A DNA stretch of 64,000 bases from Chitinophaga pinensis (GCA_945874755.1 CAMCHR010000002.1:1-64000), one strand, 5' to 3'. Positions 45,239 to 54,870 are shown, counted from the stretch's first letter. The notes: generated by a model from the letters alone, not told the origin. Numbers and translations: made by a program.

Positions 45239-45700
45239 TTACATTGGTCTTTTTCTGCGCATCATTTCGTTGCGCATTTTATTTAAAAGCTCTCTGTCTA
45301 CTTTTAAAGCCAGGTTCACTCTTTCTTCTGTTTTTAAAATTGGCATTAAGTCTTTTTTAAACTTCTTTCTTATTGTAAGCATTGCTTCTTGAAATGCGAT
45401 CTCGTCTTCTTTTGCTGTTTGCATCAAACTTTGGCTCGCATCTTTTTGTTCATTGTACAGCGGCCAAAATTTTTCTGCTTCTGCAGGAGTCAGGTCCAAT
45501 TTTTTTGTGACGAATTGAATTTTAAATAATTCTAATTTTTCTCTTTGTTGTTTTGTCATTGGTCTTTGAGGTGGTGGTGGCATCTCCATACCTTGTCTAT
45601 CACGCATAGGTGGTCTGTTTTGACCATTCATTGGTCGACCTTGTGCTTGTGCAACAAAAACAGTTACAATAAAACTAAAGAGGCATAATATTTTTTTCAT
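45239..45700 (-). CDS. Spy/CpxP-like periplasmic protein
   Basis: A 153-residue exported protein (signal peptide ending AQAQ). After a Pro/Met/Arg-rich linker (GRPMNGQNRPPMRDRQ and MPPPPQRPM), a helical domain (about 50-150) carries LDLTPAEAEKFWPLYNE, the LTxxQ-like pattern of Spy/CpxP chaperones and metal-stress sensors. It is the last gene of a unit with an ECF sigma factor and a membrane-bound protein of anti-sigma type, and so may be the target or sensor of that system. Confidence 0.8.
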   Translation of the reverse strand: MKKILCLFSFIVTVFVAQAQGRPMNGQNRPPMRDRQGMEMPPPPQRPMTKQQREKLELFKIQFVTKKLDLTPAEAEKFWPLYNEQKDASQSLMQTAKEDEIAFQEAMLTIRKKFKKDLMPILKTEERVNLALKVDRELLNKMRNEMMRRKRPM

Positions 45701-45777
45701 AAAATGGTTATTTGAAATTTAGACGAATTTATTTTGGAATAGTTTAAAATAATTTGGTAATTATTTTTTAAATTTTT

Positions 45778-46215
45778 TTAATTATTGATTGATATCAAAT
45801 TAGTTCCAGTAGCTTCAATGGCGCTATTCCATTCTACTTCAGCTACAAGTTCATTGTTGTTAACGTAAGCTTCGATCAATTCATCAGGTAGAGTTTCAAT
45901 GTTAATTATTTCCACTTTAGCTATTGGAGTTGTTGTATTTTCTGCTTTATTAAAAAATAAGTATCCAGTTGCAATGGCAAAAACTAAACTTGCAGCAACC
46001 AAATACTTTTTTTGATTTGAAAATAAAGAAATAATACGCGCTTTTTGTGGCGCTTGTCCTTCTGCTTTAATTTTTTGCATTAAGTCCAGTTCAAATTGAT
46101 CAAAATACCCCGCAGGCACCTGCATGGTTCTTGATTCAAAGCTTTTAAGGGCTTCTTTTAAATTTTTTGAAATTGATTCGTTTTCCATATCGTTCATATC
46201 GTTAATTAGACCCAT
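45778..46215 (-). CDS. Probable anti-sigma factor, single membrane helix
   Basis: A 145-residue protein: cytoplasmic N-terminal part (about 1-70, including VPAGYFDQFELDLMQKI, common in Bacteroidota anti-sigma-like proteins), one membrane helix (YLVAASLVFAIATGYLFF, about 71-88) and an acidic C-terminal part outside. It lies 15 bases after the ECF sigma factor gene. The topology and neighbour support an anti-sigma role, but no zinc-binding HxxxCxxC motif is present. In-frame ATGs at codons 7 and 10 could be the true start. Confidence 0.72.
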   Translation of the reverse strand: MGLINDMNDMENESISKNLKEALKSFESRTMQVPAGYFDQFELDLMQKIKAEGQAPQKARIISLFSNQKKYLVAASLVFAIATGYLFFNKAENTTTPIAKVEIINIETLPDELIEAYVNNNELVAEVEWNSAIEATGTNLISINN

Positions 46216-46230
46216 TGTTTGGTCAAAGGT

Positions 46231-46770
46231 TTAAGCCTGTTGGAGCAATTCGGTCATTTTTTTTACAGCTTGGTGATAATTAGCCTTAGCTCCACCGACG
46301 GTTGTACCAGTAATAGAGGCTATTTTTTCGTAGTCAAAGGCCTCATAATACCTTAACATAAATACAAATCGCTGTTTTTCAGGCAATTCTGCAATAGCAC
46401 GTTCTAATTTAATCTGGATGGCAGTTTCTTTTAAGGCATTTTGGGTAGATGGGTGTTCTAAACTATGGTCCATCTCATTTTGTGTACTGTTCGTTTTCAA
46501 ACGTTTTTTCTGGGCTATAAAATTTAAGGTCTCATTATAGGCTACCCTAAAAAGCCATGTGCTAAAGGCACTTTCTTGCTTAAATCCATCCAGCTTGTTC
46601 CAAACTTTAATCCAAACAGCTTGTGCAATATCATCTGCATCTGCATGCTCGAGCACCATTTTCTTAATTTGAAAAAATACAGTTTCGCGATGCCTCTTTA
46701 ATAGTTGCGTAAATGCGGGCTCTTTTGCATCGCCGTTTTGAAATTGTATGATGAGTGCTTGGTCTGTCAT
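46231..46770 (-). CDS. ECF-family RNA polymerase sigma factor
   Basis: A 179-residue sigma-70 family factor of the extracytoplasmic-function type. Region 2 is at about 20-90 (HADADDIAQAVWIKVWNKL, TWLFRVAYNETLNFIAQKK). Region 4 at about 125-175 has the helix-turn-helix in YEKIASITGTTVGGAKANYHQAVKKM. It lacks regions 1 and 3. It is the first gene of a three-gene unit with a membrane anti-sigma-like protein and a Spy-like exported protein, a common stress-sensing arrangement. It is probably autoregulated, although no promoter could be identified. Confidence 0.95.
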   Translation of the reverse strand: MTDQALIIQFQNGDAKEPAFTQLLKRHRETVFFQIKKMVLEHADADDIAQAVWIKVWNKLDGFKQESAFSTWLFRVAYNETLNFIAQKKRLKTNSTQNEMDHSLEHPSTQNALKETAIQIKLERAIAELPEKQRFVFMLRYYEAFDYEKIASITGTTVGGAKANYHQAVKKMTELLQQA

Positions 46771-46828
46771 GCGTGTTGAAGTTAGACCAAAAAGAATTCA
46801 TAAAGTTTAAAACAATTCGACTTTCACT

Positions 46829-48397
46829 TTATAGCTTAATGATGGTCTTAACATATTGATGTATTCCATTTTGAATTCTAATGTAATACACACCTGACTT
46901 TAAATCGCTACCAATCAATGTGACGCTATTTATGCCAGCATAGCTATATGTTGCATCTACCAGTAATTTAATGACCGTGCCAGAAGTATCAAGTAATTGA
47001 ACTAAAGTGTGTCCTCCCTCCGTTTTAAATTCTATTCTTGATTGATTTGAAAACGGATTTGGATAAGCAATAATCATTGTGTTTTTTTCAAATACAGGAC
47101 TTTTTATTTCTGCTGCACAACTTGCATTGATTAAGTTTAAAGTTCCAAAAGGCTTGAGCATGATTTCTTGATTGTCCGCTTCTTTAACACAAAACCAGTT
47201 TTTTAAAATGGAGTTATAAATGGTTCTAAAATCATATTGATAAGGTACATTATCACCCACTGTTACATTTGCAGGTATCGTTGGATTTTCACCAAAAACA
47301 CCACCTCTTACATTTTTACCAAATAAGAATAATGGGGCTGCGGCACCATGATCTGTTCCACCACTCGCATTTGATTTAATCCTTCTTCCAAATTCTGAAT
47401 AGGTCATGCCTATGACTCTATCTTCAATCTCTTGATTTTTAATATCATTCTGAAAAGCACCGATGGCCTCAGATACTGCACCTAATAAATTCGCATGTGA
47501 ACCAGTGGTTGTATCTGTTGTCACAGCTTGACCAGCGTGCGTATCAAATCCACCATAATTCACTAAATAAATTTTTGTTTTCAATCCTCCTTTAATGAGT
47601 CTTGATACAATTTTTAATTGATTGGCAAGACTTGAGTTGGGATAAGTGACTTGTTGCTTCACAGCGTCAGATGCTGCTTTAATGCGTGTAGCATATTTAT
47701 TAGTCTGCTTTGAAATTCTTCTGATAAAACTTAATTCATACCCCGCATTGGTATTGGGAACGGCTTGATCACTCGCATCAAATAAATTATAAAATGCGCT
47801 TGGATCAGAAATACTCATACCCATATTGACGATTGGGCCCTGACAAGTGAGTGAAGTAATTGAACCAATTTGAATGGCTAAAGGATCTGTATCTACTTCA
47901 TTTGGGTAATTGTCTGGGAAGCCAGGATAATTGTTATCTAAAAAACGCCCAACCCATCCAGTATTTAAATATTGGGTGCTATCAGAGCCACTCATCCAAA
48001 TATCGGTTGCTCTAAAATGTGAAAAATTTGGCTGAGGATAGCCTACTGCTTGAACAACATCAAGCTGTCCGTCATTGAATAATCTTTGCATGGCAGTCAT
48101 GGATGGATGTAATCCGGTTCCATCAAATCCATTTAAACCCAGTATCTTTTTTTCGGGGATGGCAATATTAGTCCTTGCATTATAGTAGGCTCCATATTGA
48201 TTGATTGGTAATACGGTATTTAGTCCATCATTCCCTCCATTCAATTGAATAATCACTAGCACCCTATCATTGTTTACATTCGCTAATACTTCTGGTTCAA
48301 CCATGCTGTGGTTGTTTAACACATGTATTGGATTACCACTAATGACTGTAGGCGTTAATACTGCAAGACTATTGCGTAAAAAAGTGCTTCTTTTCAT
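46829..48397 (-). CDS. DUF1501 family protein with type IX sorting tail
   Basis: A 522-residue exported protein with a short N-terminal hydrophobic segment (FLRNSLAVLTPTVISG). The DUF1501 core (about 40-430, alkaline-phosphatase-like fold) shows VLVIIQLNGGNDGLNTVLP, GLHPSMTAMQRLF, HFRATDIWMSGSD, GGFDTHAGQ and EFGRRIKSNASGGTDHGAAAP. A type A sorting domain closes the protein (YPNPFSNQSRIEF ... LKSGVYYIRI), predicting type IX secretion and surface attachment. It starts immediately after the DUF1800 gene stop, the usual gene pair. Substrate unknown. Confidence 0.9.
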   Translation of the reverse strand: MKRSTFLRNSLAVLTPTVISGNPIHVLNNHSMVEPEVLANVNNDRVLVIIQLNGGNDGLNTVLPINQYGAYYNARTNIAIPEKKILGLNGFDGTGLHPSMTAMQRLFNDGQLDVVQAVGYPQPNFSHFRATDIWMSGSDSTQYLNTGWVGRFLDNNYPGFPDNYPNEVDTDPLAIQIGSITSLTCQGPIVNMGMSISDPSAFYNLFDASDQAVPNTNAGYELSFIRRISKQTNKYATRIKAASDAVKQQVTYPNSSLANQLKIVSRLIKGGLKTKIYLVNYGGFDTHAGQAVTTDTTTGSHANLLGAVSEAIGAFQNDIKNQEIEDRVIGMTYSEFGRRIKSNASGGTDHGAAAPLFLFGKNVRGGVFGENPTIPANVTVGDNVPYQYDFRTIYNSILKNWFCVKEADNQEIMLKPFGTLNLINASCAAEIKSPVFEKNTMIIAYPNPFSNQSRIEFKTEGGHTLVQLLDTSGTVIKLLVDATYSYAGINSVTLIGSDLKSGVYYIRIQNGIHQYVKTIIKL

Positions 48398-50002
48398 TTA
48401 ACTTAATTGATAGTCTGGCAGGTTCATAATATATTTTACAAGTGCTTTTAATCGGGTATTTACCAAATTAAAGTTAACTGTGCTTTGATTAGACTGATAG
48501 CTATTCCAAGCTTCTGTCCAGTAGTAATCAGAAGTTTGCCCGCTTAATAAAATTTGTTTTTTTAAATTGTCTTTGATCGTTTGATCTATTTCGGTTGAAA
48601 TTAAAAGATCAAATAAATCTTGAATCAATTGATTGGGATTAGATGGACTGCTGGAAACAGCTTTTGCAAAAGGGATTAAATCTATGATGACCTTTTTACC
48701 GTTCCTGGTATAGCCTGTCTCAATCATCAAGTCGGTAAATTTATTTCGCTTTGGAAGTGTATCAGCATTGATCCATAATTCACCAAATTCAGGTGATTGA
48801 TAATAGGCTGGCCATCCAGCCACATTAGGCGGGTCTACAAGGTTTTGTCCAAAACTGGTTAATTGACCAACCATATTATTAAAGTGCAAGTAGGCGTCTG
48901 CATAATCTGTAACTGCATTTGGAAAAACGACATTGGTTTTACGCAAAGTGCCAATGACATGGTCAATCGGACTTTTGATTTGACATCCAATGTACAAGGG
49001 GTCATAAAAATGCGCACTATTAAAAAGCGCAGTCAATACTGGCTTAATTTCAAAATTGTTATTTTTAAAAATAGTAGCTAAAGGCGTAATGATATTTTTT
49101 TCTACTGTGGCATCAATATAATAAAATACGAACCATCTGTAAATTCTTCTGCAGATATATTTTGCCATGTCTTCTTTTGCAAACAACATGTCTATCAATT
49201 CGTCAGTTTCGCCAGCCCCTGCAGCACCTGACTTTCCTGTAATTACTTTATTATTATAGTAGCTAGAAAATTGCTTACTGCCTGTATCATGTCTTGTTGA
49301 ATCAAAATAAGTATTGAAGCTAGCATTGATACGCCATCCAGTTAATACTCTTGCAGCTGCTTTCACGTCTGATTCAGTAAATTGAACTGCATTGTCCTTT
49401 CCAACAGTATACAGTTCTTGTAATTCTCTGCCATAGTTTTCGTCTGGTGCATTTGCAGAATTAAGAAAACCATTCAAGTACCTCAACATACCAGGATCAA
49501 TGGTCACTGCTTTCACCATTGTTTTGTAATTCCCAAGTGCATTTTTTCTTAAAATATCATGATGTTGATATACATAATTGCCAAATGAAATGGTATCCGC
49601 TTCTGTTCCAAAATGATTACCCCAAAACAAGGTCATTTTTTCTCTAACACTTATGTCTTGATGAATCATCACCCCAGTAAGCCATTTTTTTAAGCTAGAC
49701 CTTCTATAGCTGTTGATGGTGCCGTCATTGGTTGGTTGGTTGACCCAAGTAGTTCCTGGAGGAACAGTTGGATCAATGACAGTGGCTGTATTGTATTCAT
49801 TGAGGGGAGGACTAGGAAGAGGATCTGTTGGGTTGAGTAAAGCTGTTACGGAAGCATTCAGTCCCTTTGCTAAAAATTGTTGTATTTCCGCATGCTTAGC
49901 GCCAAAAAGCACTCTATTTAATAAATGAGTCGTCGTTTGCTTAGTCCAAGGACCTTTGTAGACTTCAAGTCCTAAACTGCTAGAAATTGGGCTTAGCGGC
50001 AT
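48398..50002 (-). CDS. DUF1800 family protein
   Basis: A 534-residue protein. It has the DUF1800 core with TTHLLNRVLFGAKHAEIQQF near the N-terminus, KMTLFWGNHFGTEAD, YGRELQELYTVG, DVKAAARVLTGWRI and DPPNVAGWPAY. No signal peptide is evident. DUF1800 proteins occur next to DUF1501 proteins in Bacteroidota and other phyla; they are probably secreted or membrane-associated partners of unknown function. The gene precedes DUF1501 without a gap. Confidence 0.9.
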   Translation of the reverse strand: MPLSPISSSLGLEVYKGPWTKQTTTHLLNRVLFGAKHAEIQQFLAKGLNASVTALLNPTDPLPSPPLNEYNTATVIDPTVPPGTTWVNQPTNDGTINSYRRSSLKKWLTGVMIHQDISVREKMTLFWGNHFGTEADTISFGNYVYQHHDILRKNALGNYKTMVKAVTIDPGMLRYLNGFLNSANAPDENYGRELQELYTVGKDNAVQFTESDVKAAARVLTGWRINASFNTYFDSTRHDTGSKQFSSYYNNKVITGKSGAAGAGETDELIDMLFAKEDMAKYICRRIYRWFVFYYIDATVEKNIITPLATIFKNNNFEIKPVLTALFNSAHFYDPLYIGCQIKSPIDHVIGTLRKTNVVFPNAVTDYADAYLHFNNMVGQLTSFGQNLVDPPNVAGWPAYYQSPEFGELWINADTLPKRNKFTDLMIETGYTRNGKKVIIDLIPFAKAVSSSPSNPNQLIQDLFDLLISTEIDQTIKDNLKKQILLSGQTSDYYWTEAWNSYQSNQSTVNFNLVNTRLKALVKYIMNLPDYQLS

Positions 50003-50136
50003 GCAAATTATTTGTTAGCAATTTAGACAATTATCAAATTCAAAAGTTTAAAAGGTTTACTTTTTTCTCTGTCCACATTTTTTTTATTTGCATTGAAAAT
50101 GAAATTATCTTTAAAGCAATTCTAATAATATACAAT

Positions 50137-51426
50137 ATGAAAATGATTAAATTAATATGTATCACATTGATAATCCCATGTTTAGGAATAAGTCAATCTA
50201 TTGATAAAGTAATCACCAAGTCAGAAACAGAAAGGATAGAGCGTGTTTTAGCTTCGGACGAAATGGAAGGTCGAAGAACTTTTAGTCCAAGCATTGATAA
50301 AGCTGCTGCGTTTATAGCCAAAGAGTTTGAAGCCTCAGGACTAAAGTCTTTAAAAGGAGATAATAATTTCTTACAATCATTTTCTATCAATAGACCAAAA
50401 TTCATCAGCTTGTCTGCAAGTATCAATGGCGCCAATATTGATACCAAGCAAGTGATTGTAGTTACTATAGAACCAGAAATCAACATTACGGAAGCTTCTG
50501 GATATGCTGTATCAAAAATAGCAGCAGGAGAAAATTTAAATCAGGCAGCAGCAAAAATGATTGGCGCAAACCAAAAAACGATTGTACTAGTAGACGAGTC
50601 ACACACACAAAACTTTGCAAGATTAGTCCGCTTTAAAAATAATTTAGCTTCCAATCAAGCTTCCATCATTTTTATTTTGACCAATACAATCCCAGTGAAA
50701 TATGAGCTACAAGCGAGTCATCAAATTGAGTCTATGAAATTAGCAAATGTGGTGGCCATGATTCCAGGAAAAACTTTGCCAAATAAATATGTAATATTCT
50801 CTGGTCATTATGATCATATAGGTGTTAATTCAAAAAATATGATTAATGGAGATTCTATTTACAATGGTGCCAACGACGATGCTGCAGGAACAACTGCCAT
50901 GATTATGTTATCAAAATATTATAAAGCACTTAACAACAATGCACGCACTATTTTATTCGCAGCTTTTACAGCAGAGGAAGTAGGCGGATATGGTGCACAA
51001 TATTTTTCAAAGCAATTGGATCCAGCTAATGTGGTTGCGATGTTCAACATTGAAATGATTGGCACAGAAAGTAAGTGGGGCAAGAATAGTGCCTATATCA
51101 CTGGGTTTGACAAGACCAATATGGGGGCTATTTTACAAAAAAACTTAGAGGGGTCCAGCTTTAAATTTTATCCAGATCCTTATACAGAACAAAATTTATT
51201 TTACCGTTCAGACAATGCAACACTTGCTAGATTGGGTGTAGCGGCGCATACCATCTCTACTTCAAAAATGGATTCAGAACCAAATTACCACAAAGCATCC
51301 GATCAAATAGAGACTTTAGACTTAGACAATATGAATGAAATTATCAAAGCAATTGCTTTAAGTGCTGGTTCCATTGTTGCAGGAAAAGACACCCCAACTA
51401 GAGTGGATACCTCGCAACTAAAATAA
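50137..51426 (+). CDS. Secreted M28 family aminopeptidase
   Basis: A 429-residue exported protein (signal peptide about 1-20, ending CLGIS). The M28 dizinc site is visible: HYDHIG (His, Asp), GANDDAAGT (Asp), FTAEEVGGYG (Glu pair), IEMIGTES and HTISTSKM near the C-terminus. An inserted PA-like segment precedes the catalytic domain. It is likely to remove N-terminal residues from peptides. The ATG at 50137 (MKMIKLICIT) gives the signal peptide; the longer frame from 49987 would run into the divergent DUF1800 gene. A second hydrolase follows after 19 bases. Confidence 0.9.
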   Translation: MKMIKLICITLIIPCLGISQSIDKVITKSETERIERVLASDEMEGRRTFSPSIDKAAAFIAKEFEASGLKSLKGDNNFLQSFSINRPKFISLSASINGANIDTKQVIVVTIEPEINITEASGYAVSKIAAGENLNQAAAKMIGANQKTIVLVDESHTQNFARLVRFKNNLASNQASIIFILTNTIPVKYELQASHQIESMKLANVVAMIPGKTLPNKYVIFSGHYDHIGVNSKNMINGDSIYNGANDDAAGTTAMIMLSKYYKALNNNARTILFAAFTAEEVGGYGAQYFSKQLDPANVVAMFNIEMIGTESKWGKNSAYITGFDKTNMGAILQKNLEGSSFKFYPDPYTEQNLFYRSDNATLARLGVAAHTISTSKMDSEPNYHKASDQIETLDLDNMNEIIKAIALSAGSIVAGKDTPTRVDTSQLK

Positions 51427-51445
51427 TTAAAAGACTTCTGATTAT

Positions 51446-52654
51446 ATGAAAAAGCAATTTGTACTTTTTTTACTTTGTATTGGTGTCACTGCAAGTGCAC
51501 AAATACAAACTTATTTTCCTCCTGCAGACAATTGGGAAAGAAAAACACTCACTAGTTTACGCATAGATAGTAATTTGATCCATCAAGCGATTCAATATGC
51601 ATTAACGCATGAAACAAAATTTCCAAAAAATTTAATGCTTTCACAAGCCATGCAATTTGGGAAAGAACCTTTTTCAGATCCTATTGGGCCAATGGCAAGC
51701 CGTGGTCCTGCTGCGGGTATCATTGTGTACAAAGGATATATTATTGCAGAATGGGGTGATCTACATGCGGTGGAGATGGTGAACAGTGTTACTAAAAGCA
51801 TGTTGTCTACTGTGGTTGGTTTAGCTGTAGAAAAAGGGTTGATTCGTTCAATCGAAGATAAAGTAGCCACTTATATGCCACCCATTGAATTGACAAATGT
51901 GACTACTACGATAGATCAAAATCCCATCACTCAAACTTCATTTATATACCCATTTGATACCGAACACAACAGAAAAATAAATTGGAATCATTTATTAAGA
52001 CAAACAAGCGATTGGGAAGGTGTTTTATGGGGCAAGCCAGATTGGGCAGATAGACCTTCTGATAAACCAGACGAGTGGACTACAAGAAAACGTTTTGAAC
52101 CAGGCACGGTGTATAAATACAATGACACTAGGGTCAACGCTTTGGCATTAGCTGCTACCACAGTTTGGAGAAAGCCTTTGCCAGAAGTACTCAGAGAACA
52201 AATAATGCAACCTATTGGTGCATCCAATACATGGGCATGGACTGGCTATAAAAATGCATGGATTGTATTAGATGGCAAAATGATTCAGTCAGTGAGTGGT
52301 GGTGGGCATTTTGGTGGTGGTTTGTTTATCAATGCGTATGATATGGCTAGATTTGGATTGCTTACTTTGAGAAAAGGCAATTGGAATGGCAAACAAATTA
52401 TCGCAGAGGATTGGATCAAAAAATCACAGACACCAACTACAGCAAATACGGGCTATGGCTTTATGAATTATTTTTTAAACACGGATAAAAAAATGTATCC
52501 CTCTGCGCCAGCAACTGCCTTTGCGCATATTGGTAATGGCACCAATGCAATTTATGTTGATAAGGAGAACGATATTGTTGCAGTCATCAAATGGATGGAT
52601 GACAAATCAATTGACGGATTCTTAAAATTAGTATTGACGGCTTTGCCGAAATAA
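51446..52654 (+). CDS. Secreted class C beta-lactamase-fold serine hydrolase
   Basis: A 402-residue exported protein (signal peptide ending ASAQ). The family motifs are SVTKSMLSTVVG (Ser-x-x-Lys), KYNDTRVNAL (Tyr-x-Asn) and AHIGNGTNAIYV (His-x-Gly). Unlike the paralogue at 43651 it lacks a C-terminal extra domain. It follows the M28 gene after 19 bases and precedes a SnoaL-like gene, probably one operon for the breakdown of an esterified or amidated compound. Substrate unknown. Confidence 0.88.
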   Translation: MKKQFVLFLLCIGVTASAQIQTYFPPADNWERKTLTSLRIDSNLIHQAIQYALTHETKFPKNLMLSQAMQFGKEPFSDPIGPMASRGPAAGIIVYKGYIIAEWGDLHAVEMVNSVTKSMLSTVVGLAVEKGLIRSIEDKVATYMPPIELTNVTTTIDQNPITQTSFIYPFDTEHNRKINWNHLLRQTSDWEGVLWGKPDWADRPSDKPDEWTTRKRFEPGTVYKYNDTRVNALALAATTVWRKPLPEVLREQIMQPIGASNTWAWTGYKNAWIVLDGKMIQSVSGGGHFGGGLFINAYDMARFGLLTLRKGNWNGKQIIAEDWIKKSQTPTTANTGYGFMNYFLNTDKKMYPSAPATAFAHIGNGTNAIYVDKENDIVAVIKWMDDKSIDGFLKLVLTALPK

Positions 52655-52683
52655 CATGCACTTAACTTTCAAAAACTTTAAAT

Positions 52684-53151
52684 ATGAAAAAATCAATCCT
52701 ATATATTATTTGTATACTGTTTACAACGCAAACTACTTTAATTGCACAAACTACAAATGCAACTGGATCTGATGCTTCTGAAAAGGAAGTCAAAAAAGTG
52801 ATTCAAAATATGTTTCATGCCATGCTACAAGCAGATACAAGTTTTTTAAAAACTTGTTTTTCAGATAAAGTTATTTTTCAAACAATTGTTAATAAACCAG
52901 AAGGTGCAACCATTAAAACGGAGTCTATCAATGATTTTATTCAAAGTGTTGGTAAACAAACACCCAATGCATTAGATGAAAGAATTGAATTTGGCGCAAT
53001 ACAAATTGACCCCTTAATGGCTACAGTATGGACGCCTTATACCTTTTATTATAAGGGGCAATATTCACACAAGGGCGTCAATAGTTTTCAGCTAGTTAAA
53101 TTAAAAGAAGGCTGGAAGATCCAATACCTGATTGATACGAGGTATAAATAA
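52684..53151 (+). CDS. SnoaL-like/NTF2-fold exported protein
   Basis: A 155-residue exported protein (signal peptide ending LIAQ). The helix-and-sheet pattern VKKVIQNMFHAMLQADTSFLKTCFSDKVIFQT ... GWKIQYLIDTRYK fits the NTF2/SnoaL-like (DUF4440-type) fold, whose members range from enzymes to ligand carriers. No catalytic residues can be assigned. It lies 29 bases after the serine hydrolase gene on the same strand. Confidence 0.75.
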   Translation: MKKSILYIICILFTTQTTLIAQTTNATGSDASEKEVKKVIQNMFHAMLQADTSFLKTCFSDKVIFQTIVNKPEGATIKTESINDFIQSVGKQTPNALDERIEFGAIQIDPLMATVWTPYTFYYKGQYSHKGVNSFQLVKLKEGWKIQYLIDTRYK

Positions 53152-53173
53152 TCCAATTTTGCTTTTAATTTAT

Positions 53174-53947
53174 TTATTGCTTGACTACCTTTAATTGTTT
53201 TTGAAATTGTTGAGGTTGATTGGTTGTAATCCATTCTACACCTTGTTCTTGTAAGATAGCTAAATCGGATAATTCATTCACAGTCCAGCTACCAATTTTC
53301 AATCCTGCATTTTTAGCAGTTGCACTTAACTGACTATTCATTTTAAACGAGGTATAATGTAGATTAATACCATCAAATTTATTTTGTACTACAGCATCAA
53401 TGGTCATGTCAGACTCCAGGTACAATACTGTAGCTTTTGGCTGTTTTTCTTTTATCCATAAAAGAATGTCTTTGCTAAAACTAATATAGACAATGCGCTT
53501 TTCGATGTTTAATTTTTTTGCTAAGGCTAAGGTTTCAATAGTTGCTAAATAGTCTTGTTCTTTATCTTTAATTGCTGCTTTGATTTCACAAATCATTAAG
53601 GTTTTGTGCTTGTCTTGCGTGCCCTTTAAAAAATAATCTTCTAATGTGGGCAAGGACTCTCCATTCGACAACTTGTTTCTATTTAAAAAAGCGTAAGTAT
53701 TGGTTTGAATGGTATCACCATAGTAAACAGGGTCATGGTTCACAACTAGCACGCCATCTGCTGTTCTTCTCACATCAAATTCTGCACCATCACATTTAAG
53801 TGCAATCGCTTTTTCTAAAGAAGCAATTGAATTTTCTGGTAAGTTAAACTCTTGCCATGCACCACGATGTGCAATAATTTTTGTTTCTTGTGCGTTGGAT
53901 ATGTTCATGAGCAGGATGAATAAAAGGCTAGATATTATTTTAAACAT
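53174..53947 (-). CDS. Glycerophosphodiester phosphodiesterase
   Basis: A 257-residue exported enzyme (signal peptide about 1-18, MNISNAQ). The GDPD motifs are present: IAHRGAWQEFNLPENS (catalytic His and Glu), FDVRRTADGVLVVNHDP (Asp, His) and CEIKAA. It hydrolyses glycerophosphodiesters from lipid breakdown to glycerol 3-phosphate and an alcohol. It is convergent with the SnoaL-like gene, with 22 bases between. Confidence 0.93.
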   Translation of the reverse strand: MFKIISSLLFILLMNISNAQETKIIAHRGAWQEFNLPENSIASLEKAIALKCDGAEFDVRRTADGVLVVNHDPVYYGDTIQTNTYAFLNRNKLSNGESLPTLEDYFLKGTQDKHKTLMICEIKAAIKDKEQDYLATIETLALAKKLNIEKRIVYISFSKDILLWIKEKQPKATVLYLESDMTIDAVVQNKFDGINLHYTSFKMNSQLSATAKNAGLKIGSWTVNELSDLAILQEQGVEWITTNQPQQFQKQLKVVKQ

Positions 53948-54062
53948 ACAATTTATTTTACAGGATTTGACTTAATAAAAGATACGCTCATTGGATGGTA
54001 GCATACCCTTTTTGTTATTAGTTTAAGTATTAAGGTACTAAAATAATATTGGTTAAACAGCA

Positions 54063-54093
54063 TTTGCTATATTTTCATATTTACTTAACTTTG
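54063..54093 (+). promoter_or_regulatory. Promoter of the DUF3050 gene
   Basis: TTTG (54063-54066), 19 bases, TAACTTTG (54086-54093): an exact match to the Bacteroidota consensus, 18 bases before the ATG at 54112. This overrules a TTG start at 54049, which would lie before the promoter. Confidence 0.85.
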
Positions 54094-54111
54094 CGCTCTT
54101 CAAAACCCTGT

Positions 54112-54870
54112 ATGAATCAACATATCCAGCAATTAAAAATAGCCATAGAGCCAAGTAGAGCAAAGTTATTACAACATCCTGTCTACCATCAGATACAAAC
54201 ATTGGCTCAATTGCAAAAATTTGCAGAAGTACATGTGTTTGCAGTATGGGATTTTATGAGTTTACTAAAATCCTTACAACAAAAATTAACCTGCGTGCAA
54301 ACGCCTTGGGTGCCGTTTGGATCTGCGAATACAAGGTATTTAATCAATGAAATCGTGTTGGGAGAAGAATCCGATGTAGATGCTTTTGATAATCGTATCA
54401 GTCATTTTGAATTATATCAACAAGCGATGCGTCAAATGGGGGCGTCTACAAGTGGCATAGAAAGCTTGATGCTTGCGCTTCAGTCAGGTAAGACTATAGA
54501 AGCGGCCATTCAACAATTGAATTGCGCCGATTCTGTAAAAGAATTTTTGAATTTTACATTTAAAATAGTGAATCATGCACCAGCGCATGTGCAAGCGGCT
54601 GTGTTTACTTTTGGGAGAGAGGATTTAATTCCAGATATGTTTACACGCTTACTAGAAAAGTTAGTAGCTGAAGCACCAGATAAAGTATCCATTTTTAAAT
54701 ATTATATCGAGCGACATATAGAAGTGGATGGCGGTCATCATAGCCATCTTGCATTAGAGATGGTTTCAGAGCTTTGCGGAGACGACGCTGTAAAGTGGAA
54801 GGAAGCAGAACTAGCATCTATTGAAGCCTTACAAATACGCGCTAAACTTTGGGACGCAGTCACTGCATAA
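54112..54870 (+). CDS. DUF3050 family protein
   Basis: A 252-residue cytoplasmic protein. The core VHVFAVWDFMSLLKSLQ, then TRYLINEIVLGEESDVDAF, FGREDLIPDMF and YYIERHIEVDGGHH, is the DUF3050 signature; the conserved His and Glu residues recall heme-oxygenase-like/TenA-fold diiron or ligand-binding helical bundles. Substrate unknown. Convergent with the asparaginase-like gene. Confidence 0.88.
   Translation: MNQHIQQLKIAIEPSRAKLLQHPVYHQIQTLAQLQKFAEVHVFAVWDFMSLLKSLQQKLTCVQTPWVPFGSANTRYLINEIVLGEESDVDAFDNRISHFELYQQAMRQMGASTSGIESLMLALQSGKTIEAAIQQLNCADSVKEFLNFTFKIVNHAPAHVQAAVFTFGREDLIPDMFTRLLEKLVAEAPDKVSIFKYYIERHIEVDGGHHSHLALEMVSELCGDDAVKWKEAELASIEALQIRAKLWDAVTA

Noticed and set aside
54049-54111. 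Longer N-terminus of DUF3050 from TTG at 54049
   Set aside because: A perfect promoter (54063-54093) lies inside that stretch, so translation must start at 54112.
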